Assembly (NCBI GenBank): GCA_964458575.1
Contig: CAYWMD010000004.1
Span: 62,001-126,000, forward strand
DNA: 64,000 bases
Source: CAYWMD01 sp964458575
GTDB taxonomy: Bacteria; Verrucomicrobiota; Verrucomicrobiia; Limisphaerales; JADLHS01
Direction of reading: 5' to 3'
Shown here: in pieces, positions 27,037 to 34,419 of the stretch
How the letters are laid out: the number at the start of each line of letters is the position of its first letter
How positions within the stretch are numbered: position 1 is the stretch's first letter
Program-made: the position numbers and the translations under genes
The notes under the pieces: generated by a model
The model's input: only the letters and a program-made list of their open reading frames with translations
Told to the model about the DNA's origin: nothing
The model's database searches: none

Positions 27037-28362
27037 ATGAAACGGCAACAAAACAAATTCTTCCCGGGTATTTCCAAAATCCAATACGAAGGACCGCGCT
27101 CGAAAAATCCGCTCGCCTTCAAGCATTACAACCCCGACGAGGTTGTCGGCGGCAAGACCATGCGCGAGCAGTTGCGCTTTTCAGTCACCTACTGGCACAC
27201 CATCCGCGGCCAGATGGCGGACATGTTCGGCGTGGGCACGGCGATCCGCCCGTGGGAGGACGGCACGAACTCGATGAAGATGGCGGAGACGCGCGTGCGG
27301 GTGGCCTTTGAGTTCATGGAAAAGCTCGGTGTGCCGTTCTATGCGTTTCACGACCGCGACGTGGCGCCCGAGGGCCGCAACCTGCGCGAGACGAATCGGA
27401 ATCTCGACGCCATTGTGAAGTTGTTGAGACAGGAACAAAAGCGCACCGGCATCGGGTTGCTCTGGGGCACGGCGTGTTTGTTCGTGCATCCGCGTTTCGT
27501 GCACGGCGCGGCGACCAGTTGCAATGCGGACGTGTTTGCCTATGCCGGCGCGCAGGTGAAGAAAGCCATCGAAGTCACGCACGTATTGAAGGGTGAAGGT
27601 TACGTTTTTTGGGGCGGCCGCGAAGGTTACAGCACGTTGCTCAACACCGATCTCAAACGGGAGATGGACCATCTCGGCGCGTTCCTCCACATGGCGGCGG
27701 ACCACAAGAAAGCCATCGGGTTCAAAGGCCAGTTCTACATCGAGCCGAAACCGAAAGAGCCGACCAAGCATCAATATGATTCCGACGCGGCCGCGTGCCT
27801 GAACTTCCTGCGCGAGTACGGCTTGCTGAAAGATTTCAAACTCAACCTCGAAACGAACCACGCCACGCTGGCCGGCCACACGATGCAGCACGAGATGGAA
27901 GTGGCCATCGCGGCCAAGGCGCTCGGTTCGATTGACGCCAACACCGGCGATCTGTTGCTGGGCTGGGACACGGACCAGTTCCCGACGAACATTTATCTGA
28001 CCACCGAAATCATGCTTTCCATCCTCAAGATGGGCGGCTTCAAGACCGGCGGCACGAATTTCGATGCGAAGGTGCGCCGCGAAAGCTTCGAGCCGGTGGA
28101 CCTGTTCCACGCGCACATCGGCGGCATGGACGCATTCGCGCGCGGTCTGAAGATCGCCCATGCCATCCGCAAGGACGGGCGGCTGGCCAGGTTTGTGGAG
28201 CAACGTTACAGCTCCTGGGACAGCGGCATCGGCGCGAAAATTGAGGCTGGCAAAGCCAAATTCAAGGATCTTGAAGCCTACATGCTCAAGAAAGGCGACA
28301 TCTCGCCCAATGCCAGCGGCCGACAGGAATTCTTGGAGAACCTGATTAACGAATTCATCTGA
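27037..28362 (+). CDS. xylA: xylose isomerase
   Basis: The enzyme interconverts D-xylose and D-xylulose in the cytoplasm. The 441-residue protein is of typical long-type length and carries the signature motifs: FYAFHDRDVAPEG with the catalytic His, VFWGGREGYSTLLNTD, FYIEPKPKEPTKHQYD with metal ligands, and ETNHATLAGHT. No xylulokinase is nearby; the oxidoreductase downstream on the opposite strand may be unrelated or serve another sugar. A stem-loop with a T-run follows. Confidence 0.95.
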   Translation: MKRQQNKFFPGISKIQYEGPRSKNPLAFKHYNPDEVVGGKTMREQLRFSVTYWHTIRGQMADMFGVGTAIRPWEDGTNSMKMAETRVRVAFEFMEKLGVPFYAFHDRDVAPEGRNLRETNRNLDAIVKLLRQEQKRTGIGLLWGTACLFVHPRFVHGAATSCNADVFAYAGAQVKKAIEVTHVLKGEGYVFWGGREGYSTLLNTDLKREMDHLGAFLHMAADHKKAIGFKGQFYIEPKPKEPTKHQYDSDAAACLNFLREYGLLKDFKLNLETNHATLAGHTMQHEMEVAIAAKALGSIDANTGDLLLGWDTDQFPTNIYLTTEIMLSILKMGGFKTGGTNFDAKVRRESFEPVDLFHAHIGGMDAFARGLKIAHAIRKDGRLARFVEQRYSSWDSGIGAKIEAGKAKFKDLEAYMLKKGDISPNASGRQEFLENLINEFI

Positions 28363-28382
28363 AAACGTTTCGTATAAAAGCA

Positions 28383-28414
28383 AACGGGACGGCCATGTGA
28401 CCGTCCCGTTTTTT
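28383..28414. terminator. rho-independent terminator after xylA
   Basis: A perfect 10-bp stem (28383-28392 with 28401-28410), an 8-nt loop and a run of T residues follow 20 bp after the xylA stop. The gene on the opposite strand ends at 28429, so the hairpin may serve both convergent genes. Confidence 0.85.
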
Positions 28415-28428
28415 ACGTTGCAGTCAGT

Positions 28429-29619
28429 TTAGATTTTCTTCGGCATAGCCGTCCACGCGCTCTTCTTCTCGTTGCTCTTGATACAGGTTTCGATGAAGGC
28501 GATGCCCATCCAACCATCCTCGACGTTCGCGTATTTCGCGCCGTCGCAGGCGAATTTCTCGCCGGCTTTCCACTTGCGCACGTCGGCTTCGAAGCAGCGA
28601 TGCAGGCGGGCGTAGGCGTCGTGGAACGCTTCGGGATGGCCGGGGGGAATCGTCGGTTCGGCCATGAGGTCGGCCGGTACGTCCTTGGGCAGGAAACCGT
28701 CGCCGGGCGTAACCGCGCCGCGCCAATAAACGCGATCCGGCTGGTTCGCCAGCTGGATCTTGATGCACTCGGGGTCTTCCTGATTCCAGACCAGCGTGCC
28801 CTTCGTGCCGCTGATTTCGATGCCGAGATCATTCTTGTGGCCGATGCAAATCTGCGAAGCTCGAACAAGCGCCTTGCCGCCGTTGCTCAACTTGCAATAA
28901 ATCGTGAAGTGGTCGTCCAACGCGCGGCCCTCCACGAAGGTTTCGAGATGCGCGGAAACTTCCGTGACATCCAACCCGGTCACGTAGCGCAATTGCATGA
29001 GCGCGTGCGTGCCGATGTCGCCGCCGCAACCCGAGCCGCCGGCGAGTTTCGGGTTGGTGCGCCAGGATGCCTGTTGCTGGCCGGTGGCTTCGAGCCTGGT
29101 CGCGAGCCAGCCCTGAAGATATCGCGAATCCACCCAGCGAACATCGCCCAGCAACCCGGCGCGAACGATGTAGCGAGAGAAACGGCTGGTCCAATGGCCA
29201 AGGTAAGTGTGCGCGACGCCGAAGGGAATCTTGTGTTTGCGGACGGCCTTCACGATCTCGTTCGCCTCATCGAGGTTCATGCAGAGCGGTTTTTCGCAGA
29301 AGACCGGGATGCCGGCCTTCATGGCTTTCATCGCCGGATCGAAATGCACGTGGTTCGGCGTCACGATGACGATGTAACTGAGTTTCTGGTCCTCGGGCAG
29401 CTTGGCGTTGGCCGCGATCATTTCGTCGTAGGAACCGTAGCCTTTGATGGGGTAAGGCCAGTTGGCCGCTTCTTCGAGCGCGATCTTGGGATCGGGGAAC
29501 AGCGCGCCCGCGGTCACGCGGCGGGTGCCGTCGAAGTGGATGGCTTTTTGATGGGGATTGACGATGAACGCGCCTTTGCCACCGCCCACCAGACCGACAT
29601 TGATTGGTTTGTTCGACAT
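28429..29619 (-). CDS. Gfo/Idh/MocA family NAD(P)-dependent oxidoreductase
   Basis: This 396-residue protein has the Rossmann start (INVGLVGGGKGAF), the EKPLCMNLDEA motif with the conserved Lys, and the GGSGCGGDIGTHALMQLR segment with the Asp-x-x-x-His pair used in catalysis. Family members oxidise or epimerise sugars, inositols or related polyols. There is no signal peptide, so it is cytoplasmic, unlike many Tat-exported verrucomicrobial members. The substrate is unknown; adjacency to xylA suggests sugar metabolism. Confidence 0.88.
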   Translation of the reverse strand: MSNKPINVGLVGGGKGAFIVNPHQKAIHFDGTRRVTAGALFPDPKIALEEAANWPYPIKGYGSYDEMIAANAKLPEDQKLSYIVIVTPNHVHFDPAMKAMKAGIPVFCEKPLCMNLDEANEIVKAVRKHKIPFGVAHTYLGHWTSRFSRYIVRAGLLGDVRWVDSRYLQGWLATRLEATGQQQASWRTNPKLAGGSGCGGDIGTHALMQLRYVTGLDVTEVSAHLETFVEGRALDDHFTIYCKLSNGGKALVRASQICIGHKNDLGIEISGTKGTLVWNQEDPECIKIQLANQPDRVYWRGAVTPGDGFLPKDVPADLMAEPTIPPGHPEAFHDAYARLHRCFEADVRKWKAGEKFACDGAKYANVEDGWMGIAFIETCIKSNEKKSAWTAMPKKI

Positions 29620-30073
29620 AGATTCTGCCTTTGGTTGTTCGTTAATTTGTCTGCACTGCTTGATTCATCCGCCGGGAACCGTTTGGAGATTCAACCTGGG
29701 AAACGCCGCGCGTTTCGCGCCAAGACTAGCCAAGCGCGACTTTGGTTCAAGGAGTTTTGCCGACTAAACTTTGACCCGCGTTGCCTCAAATTAAATGTTA
29801 CCGGGACGGGGAGGTGGACGAGGTGTCCGCTGATACGTTGACTCGCATCCGTGGTTACCCAACCAGTTCGGCAAATGCCGGTTCGAAACGGGTTTTAGCC
29901 CAGGCGCCGAGAAGTTGTGAGTCGGTTTGGTCGTTCACTCATCCAATAGTAGCCGCCACCGCCAAAATCCGACAGGGAAAGGAGAATAACCTGTTTCAAT
30001 CTCAATCATCTGCGGAATGTTCCAATCCAAATGGAACGAATTGGTGTCGACGTGCTCGACATCGCGCCGACGG
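29620..30073. other. intergenic region without an intact gene
   Basis: About 450 bp between the oxidoreductase and a broken esterase-like gene. It is locally richer in A and T. Apart from a 27-codon fragment of a sigma factor at 29855-29938, no credible coding sequence was found. Short inverted repeats occur (for example GTTCCA/TGGAAC near 30018-30036). The stretch nearest 29620 should hold the promoter of the oxidoreductase gene. Confidence 0.5.
29855..29938 (-). pseudogene. remnant of an ECF sigma factor N-terminus
   Basis: From a GTG at 29938 the minus strand reads MNDQTDSQLLGAWAKTRF then EPAFAELVG and stops at TAA (29857-29855). This is the standard opening of a verrucomicrobial ECF sigma factor (SDSQLLRxYAExRSExAFAELVRRH). 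After Val-Gly the reading stops and no later part of sigma region 2 or region 4 is found in any frame nearby. It is a 27-residue decayed fragment and should not be functional. Confidence 0.6.
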
Positions 30074-30685
30074 TCATTTCACGTCCACATCCTCCACTTT
30101 CCAAACGGCGATCTTGTCGTGTTCGTCAATAACAACATGAAGCAAAATCGTTCCAAACTTGTATTGAACCCGATGGCCCGTGTAGAGATTTGTGTAAGGT
30201 TTGTCCGTTTCTTCGGGCCACACGTCCACCCAGTTCTCGTCGAAGAAAACCGGAGTCAATCCAGCCGGTCGGCATCAATGCTGAATTCCTTCCTGAGCGC
30301 GTTGAGCAGTCCGAACACCTGGGTTTGCTGTGGTTGGTCCTCCCAGCCACCTTTCGTCGGAGATTGGGGCGCGACAATTAAAGAAGGATACTTCTTCTGA
30401 TGGTTCTGCGAGGCAAACACGAGCGATCCCGCGGATGCGGTCAACTGAATAAGGTTGTCCTGGCCACGATTACCGATGCCATGCAGGAACAGCACGAGCG
30501 GGTAGCGCGGGAAGCGCGCCGTCTGAATTGGTGTAACTCCGGGCCGCGAAGTTTCGCTTCACAAAACCCTCGATTGTTTCTGCCCCAAGCACGCTGCCTT
30601 CAGCAAACGAGAGCAACAAGGTTATTCCACTCAAACGCGCTTGCTTCATTTGCATAACATTATCAGACGGCAACGGCGCTACCAT
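30074..30685 (-). pseudogene. degraded alpha/beta-hydrolase (esterase-like) gene fused to another fragment
   Basis: Three pieces lie on the minus strand. The first (30470-30685) gives a signal-peptide-like start and FVKRNFAARSYTNSDG. The second, in a shifted frame (30256 to about 30510), gives YPLVLFLHGIGNRGQDN and FASQNHQKKYPSLIVAPQSP, typical of the first half of a poly-hydroxybutyrate/feruloyl-esterase type hydrolase. It stops after FSIDADRL, exactly where the nucleophile motif GxSxG should follow. The third (30074-30259) is an unrelated C-terminal fragment (HRVQYKFGTILLHVVIDEHD). The frameshift and the missing active-site half show that it is broken. Confidence 0.65.
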
Positions 30686-30704
30686 GCTCCCTTGCTCACT
30701 TGGT

Positions 30705-31682
30705 TCAACGCATTGCCTTCGCTGGCTTCAACAGTTCAGCCACTTTCACCCGAAAGCACTGATCGGTGCGGTGCTTGCCTCTGTCCTCGCCGCCGAGGGC
30801 ATAAACAAAATCACCTAGGCGCACCACGCCAAGCAGCGCGCCGACCGGCAAATCCATTGTCTTCACGTAAGCATCACGCTTCGTGTCGTAGATGAACGCC
30901 GCCGCCGTGAACCCTTCCGGTTGACCGCCGTAGCCGCCCGCAATGAGGACGCGATGTTCGTCCAATTTCACCGCCGCCGCTCCGCGCACGGCGATGGGAA
31001 ACGGGTGCAAGCCGCGCCATTTGTTTTTGGGTGCATCGAAAGCCCAAGCAGCGTTCAAATTGGCAATCTCAGTGGCGGCATTCGTCGTCACGCCGCCGAA
31101 GACAAACCATTCGCGTCCCACGACCGCGCTCGCCGCCAGCGCGAAGGAAACATCTCCCGGCGGTTGCAACGCCGACATTTCACCGCGCTCAAAATTCAGC
31201 CGGACTCCGCGCCCATGAAAGCCGGTGAGTGCCGAGGGATCGGCGCAGCCGCCGACGAGCAGCAGGTCGTTGCCAACCACGCTGCCCGCCGCGAGCACTG
31301 CATCTTCTTTCAGTTCACCGATGCGCGTGAGTTTCAAAGAGTGATCCATGCGCCACACTTCCTTGCGCGGTTGTGAGCCGGTGGTGCCGCCGGCGATGAT
31401 GAGGTCGCCTTTCCATTCCGCCGTCGCCGCGTAAGCCAGTGGATGCGGCAGTTTCCCATGCACGTTCCACTTTTGTGACTTAAGGTCGAACACCCAGATG
31501 GCATCCAACCAGTGTTTCTTTTCGTCCCTCCAATTTGTGCCGCCAATGACGACGATTTTCCCTTCCACTGTTCCGCAGGCGAATCCGCCGTTGGGTTCGG
31601 GCAGCGGCGCGATGGGTTCCCAACCAGCGAGGACTTTGGCGGTGAACAGCAATGACAGTGGGAACCAGAGTTTAGTTTTCAT
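30705..31682 (-). CDS. exported Kelch-repeat beta-propeller
   Basis: The 325-residue protein has a signal peptide (MKTKLWFPLSLLFTAKVLAG) and six Kelch-like blades recognised by double-Gly motifs: GKIVVIGGT, GDLIIAGGTT, NDLLLVGGC, EWFVFGGVT, HRVLIAGGYGG, DFVYALGGED. It is close in layout to NanM-type N-acetylneuraminate mutarotases, which often accompany Na+/solute symporters. The symporter gene ends 12 bp upstream, so the two are probably co-transcribed. The sugar epimerised is not certain; sialic acid is a possibility, but no nan catabolic gene is present. Confidence 0.75.
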   Translation of the reverse strand: MKTKLWFPLSLLFTAKVLAGWEPIAPLPEPNGGFACGTVEGKIVVIGGTNWRDEKKHWLDAIWVFDLKSQKWNVHGKLPHPLAYAATAEWKGDLIIAGGTTGSQPRKEVWRMDHSLKLTRIGELKEDAVLAAGSVVGNDLLLVGGCADPSALTGFHGRGVRLNFERGEMSALQPPGDVSFALAASAVVGREWFVFGGVTTNAATEIANLNAAWAFDAPKNKWRGLHPFPIAVRGAAAVKLDEHRVLIAGGYGGQPEGFTAAAFIYDTKRDAYVKTMDLPVGALLGVVRLGDFVYALGGEDRGKHRTDQCFRVKVAELLKPAKAMR

Positions 31683-31694
31683 AAATGCGTTTTG

Positions 31695-33233
31695 TTATTG
31701 GGCATCGTTTTGACGGCCCCAAATCGTCATCGGATAAACCTCTTCGCGGCGACGTTGCGCTTTGAGGAAACTGAAAGCCAAGCCGAACAGAACCGTCGGC
31801 ACGCAACCAGCAACGGGATACCAGATGAATGAGACGTGGTTGCGCAGCAGCAACGCGACCGCAAATCCCGAAATCGCGCCGAGGATCGCACCAAGAGAAT
31901 TTGCCCGCATGGTAAAGATGCCGAGGAGAAACATCCCGAGCAATGGCCCGGCGAAAAAGCCGATGATCGTGGCGGCCACCTGCAATAGCGAACCCATGCC
32001 GGCGAAATACACGCCCACCGCGGCCAAAGTGACCAGGAGTCCCCAAGCTAGGGTAATCCAGCGTGCGTTGGTGAGTGTCAATTCCCTCGCGTCGGATCGC
32101 CGTTGGCGCAAACGCTGGATGAAATCCATGCACGTGGCTGTGCTCAAGGAATTCAAGCCGGAGGAAAATACCGACATTGTTGCGGCGAACAAACCGGCGA
32201 AGACGAGTCCGGCCAACCCGGACGGCAGGACATTTCGGACAAAGTGAGGCAGTACCATGTTGGTATCCTTGGTTTGCGCAACGAGGTTTTCCAGCGAGGC
32301 CAGCAATGCGGCATTCTCCGGCGCATGGTAGTAAGCGAAAAATCCAAGCCCCAGCAGATAGAGGATCCCGATCACCGGGATGACCAGGAGTCCGCAAAAC
32401 ATCAATGAGCGTGCCATGAACCGGCCAGAGCCCGCCGCGAGGTAGCGTTGAACGAGCACCTGATCGCTACCGTAGGCGCCGACCTGGTAAAGCAGCGTGC
32501 CGATGAACAAACCCCAAATGGTCATCTCTTTCCACGAAGCCGCGTCAGCGGGGTGGAACGAGGCGCTAAGCATCTTCGTGTGGCCCGTAGCAGCGGCGGC
32601 CTGCCAGATGTGCCGCACGTCGCCGTGAAAAAACCAAAGGATGATGGCCGCCATCACCACGATGCCGCCAACCAAAACAAAGAACTGCATGACATCGGTC
32701 CAGAGCACCGCTTTCATGCCGCCGAGCACGGTGTAGAGCGTTGTCAACGCGCCGACCACACCCACGCACGCCCAAACCGGCCAGCCGACAATTTGCTGCA
32801 AGGCGAGCGCGACGGCGTAAATGGCGATGGCGATGTGCGACGCGCGTTGCAACAAAAACAAAGCCGAGGCAAACAACCGGCTCTCCAGTCCGAAGCGGTG
32901 TTCCAGATATTCGTAAATGGTAAACACCTTGAGCCGCGCCAGGAACGGGATGAAAAGATACGCGACAATAATCGCTATGAATGGAAACATGAAAATGGTC
33001 AGCGCGTAGCGAAGGTCATTGTAATACGTCCACGCCGGCACGCCCATGTAGGAAACCGCCGAGAGGTCACAGGCCAGAACAGAAATGCCGACCGCCCACC
33101 ACGGAGCGGATCGTTCGGCGAGAAAATAGCCGGTCAGGTTCTTTTGCTTGCGCGTGAAGGAAAGCCCGAGCAACACGGTGGCCGCCATGTAGGTCGCCAG
33201 AACGAAATAGCCGGTTATGCCAAAAACACCCAT
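31695..33233 (-). CDS. sodium:solute symporter (SSS family)
   Basis: This 512-residue protein has about 13 membrane helices and starts at the ATG at 33233, where the first helix (GVFGITGYFVLATYMAATVL) begins; in-frame extensions to 33335 are polar and unlikely. It has SSS features: the NLTGYFLAERSAPWW segment, the YTVLGGMKAVLWTDVMQF motif (GGxxAVxWTD), and SDQVLVQRYLAA. It couples Na+ uptake to import of a sugar or sugar acid. The Kelch gene follows, and a divergent Cys-motif gene pair starts on the other side. Confidence 0.88.
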   Translation of the reverse strand: MGVFGITGYFVLATYMAATVLLGLSFTRKQKNLTGYFLAERSAPWWAVGISVLACDLSAVSYMGVPAWTYYNDLRYALTIFMFPFIAIIVAYLFIPFLARLKVFTIYEYLEHRFGLESRLFASALFLLQRASHIAIAIYAVALALQQIVGWPVWACVGVVGALTTLYTVLGGMKAVLWTDVMQFFVLVGGIVVMAAIILWFFHGDVRHIWQAAAATGHTKMLSASFHPADAASWKEMTIWGLFIGTLLYQVGAYGSDQVLVQRYLAAGSGRFMARSLMFCGLLVIPVIGILYLLGLGFFAYYHAPENAALLASLENLVAQTKDTNMVLPHFVRNVLPSGLAGLVFAGLFAATMSVFSSGLNSLSTATCMDFIQRLRQRRSDARELTLTNARWITLAWGLLVTLAAVGVYFAGMGSLLQVAATIIGFFAGPLLGMFLLGIFTMRANSLGAILGAISGFAVALLLRNHVSFIWYPVAGCVPTVLFGLAFSFLKAQRRREEVYPMTIWGRQNDAQ

Positions 33234-33329
33234 GTAATTCCGATGGTTCGCCGAAGTTTCACCATTCCGCCAGACTAGACCAACCAAAATGTATTTGCCG
33301 TTTTGGATTTTCGGTTTGAAGAATACCTC

Positions 33330-33836
33330 GTGCATCCTTCAGGAACATTGCCGTATTCCGATTCCAAATCCGTCGGGGCGCCCGATTTCTATTTCGCCAT
33401 CAACGCCACGTTTCGGTTCATCTTGAAGCGCTTCGGCCTTGCACAACTGCGGCGTTATTGGACGGACCTCGGCTCGAATTACATGGCGCCGGTGTCCGCC
33501 GCTTGGAAGCAACGCGGCCTGCCGGGCGTGGCGGAATACTGGCGCGCATTCTTCCGGGCCGAACCCGGCGCGGAAGTAGAAGTCACTTGCACAAAGGAAG
33601 CGGTGGTGCTTGAAGTGAAACAATGCCCCGCGATCGCTCATCTGCGCAGACATAAGCGTGAGATCGTTCCGTGTTTTTGCCAGCACTGCTACTTTCTCGG
33701 CGAGGCGACGGCATCTCCGGCCGGGCTAACCGTCCGCGTGCAAGGCGGCAATGGTCGTTGTCGGCAAACATTTTTGAACCGTAGCGCCGCCATTCCTGAA
33801 CAAGAACTCACTGCGATCAAGGAGGCGACATGCTAG
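33330..33836 (+). CDS. Cys-motif protein, possibly of the ATC-hydrolase-like family (first of a pair)
   Basis: The start is uncertain: no ATG is available, and TTG 33303, GTG 33330 and TTG 33348 are all in frame. GTG 33330 gives 168 residues. The helical first half (FRFILKRFGLAQLRRYWTDL) is followed by a Cys-rich part: CPAIAHLRRHKREIVPCFCQ, then HC and, later, GRC. The pattern 'CP....fC..C ..... C..F' resembles L-2-amino-thiazoline-4-carboxylate hydrolase-like proteins (PF14196), a weak match by eye. The stop overlaps the next gene (ATGCTAG), whose product has the same pattern. It is divergent from the symporter. Confidence 0.55.
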   Translation: MHPSGTLPYSDSKSVGAPDFYFAINATFRFILKRFGLAQLRRYWTDLGSNYMAPVSAAWKQRGLPGVAEYWRAFFRAEPGAEVEVTCTKEAVVLEVKQCPAIAHLRRHKREIVPCFCQHCYFLGEATASPAGLTVRVQGGNGRCRQTFLNRSAAIPEQELTAIKEATC

Positions 33837-34390
33837 GTGTCTATGATTTTTGCGGTCACTACGAGTGGACGTTTGAATGGTTGCGCCAGCAAGGTGGCGA
33901 GCCGTTGGTGCGCCAGTTTTGGGACGAAGCCATTTGCCAGGATTCCCAAGCTCACGCCGCTGAATTGATTTTGAAAAAGGGCATCGAAGGCATGAAGCAA
34001 TACTGGGGGCACACGCTCCAAGCCGAAGGTGCCGGCTATCACACCACCGCCACGGAAAACGTTTTCCGCATCGACATGCACAATTGTCCGTCCAAGGGAT
34101 TTCTGATTCGCAACGGACTCGAACAGTATCGTGATTACTGCGACCACTGCATGGGTTGGATTGGGCCATTGCTCAAGCGTGGGAATTTTGTCGTGGACCA
34201 TCAGCACAATCACCGCGGCCAGTGCTGGTGGGAAATTCGCCAGGCAACCGACTCGACCAGCGCCTCCAAGTCGGGCCAACTCGCGGGACAAGACGACGTC
34301 CGCCTGCGACCGGATTGGCGGCTTCCGGACCAGACGACTGACACGTACATTCGGGCCAACGACCCCGACGGTAAATCGTCAGGTGATTGA
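33830..34390 (+). CDS. Cys-motif protein, second of the pair
   Basis: This 186-residue protein overlaps the preceding gene by seven bases. Its core repeats that gene's pattern: FRIDMHNCPSKGFLIRNGLE, then YRDYCDHCMG and GQCWWEIR, which is a CP motif, a CxxC-like pair and a downstream Cys. The C-terminal tail (after about residue 145) is polar and probably disordered. The two proteins may form a heterodimer and bind a metal. The gene converges with GH127 (34420), leaving 29 bp between them. Confidence 0.55.
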   Translation: MLGVYDFCGHYEWTFEWLRQQGGEPLVRQFWDEAICQDSQAHAAELILKKGIEGMKQYWGHTLQAEGAGYHTTATENVFRIDMHNCPSKGFLIRNGLEQYRDYCDHCMGWIGPLLKRGNFVVDHQHNHRGQCWWEIRQATDSTSASKSGQLAGQDDVRLRPDWRLPDQTTDTYIRANDPDGKSSGD

Positions 34391-34419
34391 AAGCCCGACG
34401 CAGACGCGCGTCAGCGACC

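Noticed and set aside
27181..28383. A 400-codon minus-strand frame opposite xylA
   Set aside because: xylA is unmistakable on the plus strand; the antisense frame is an artefact of high GC3.
29870..29900. A GGTTCGAAAC stretch that looks like a tRNA T-loop
   Set aside because: No acceptor stem, D-arm or anticodon arm can be formed around it; it falls in the sigma-factor remnant.
29793..30140. A 116-codon plus-strand frame in the remnant region
   Set aside because: No protein-like pattern; minus-strand remnants of known genes overlap it.
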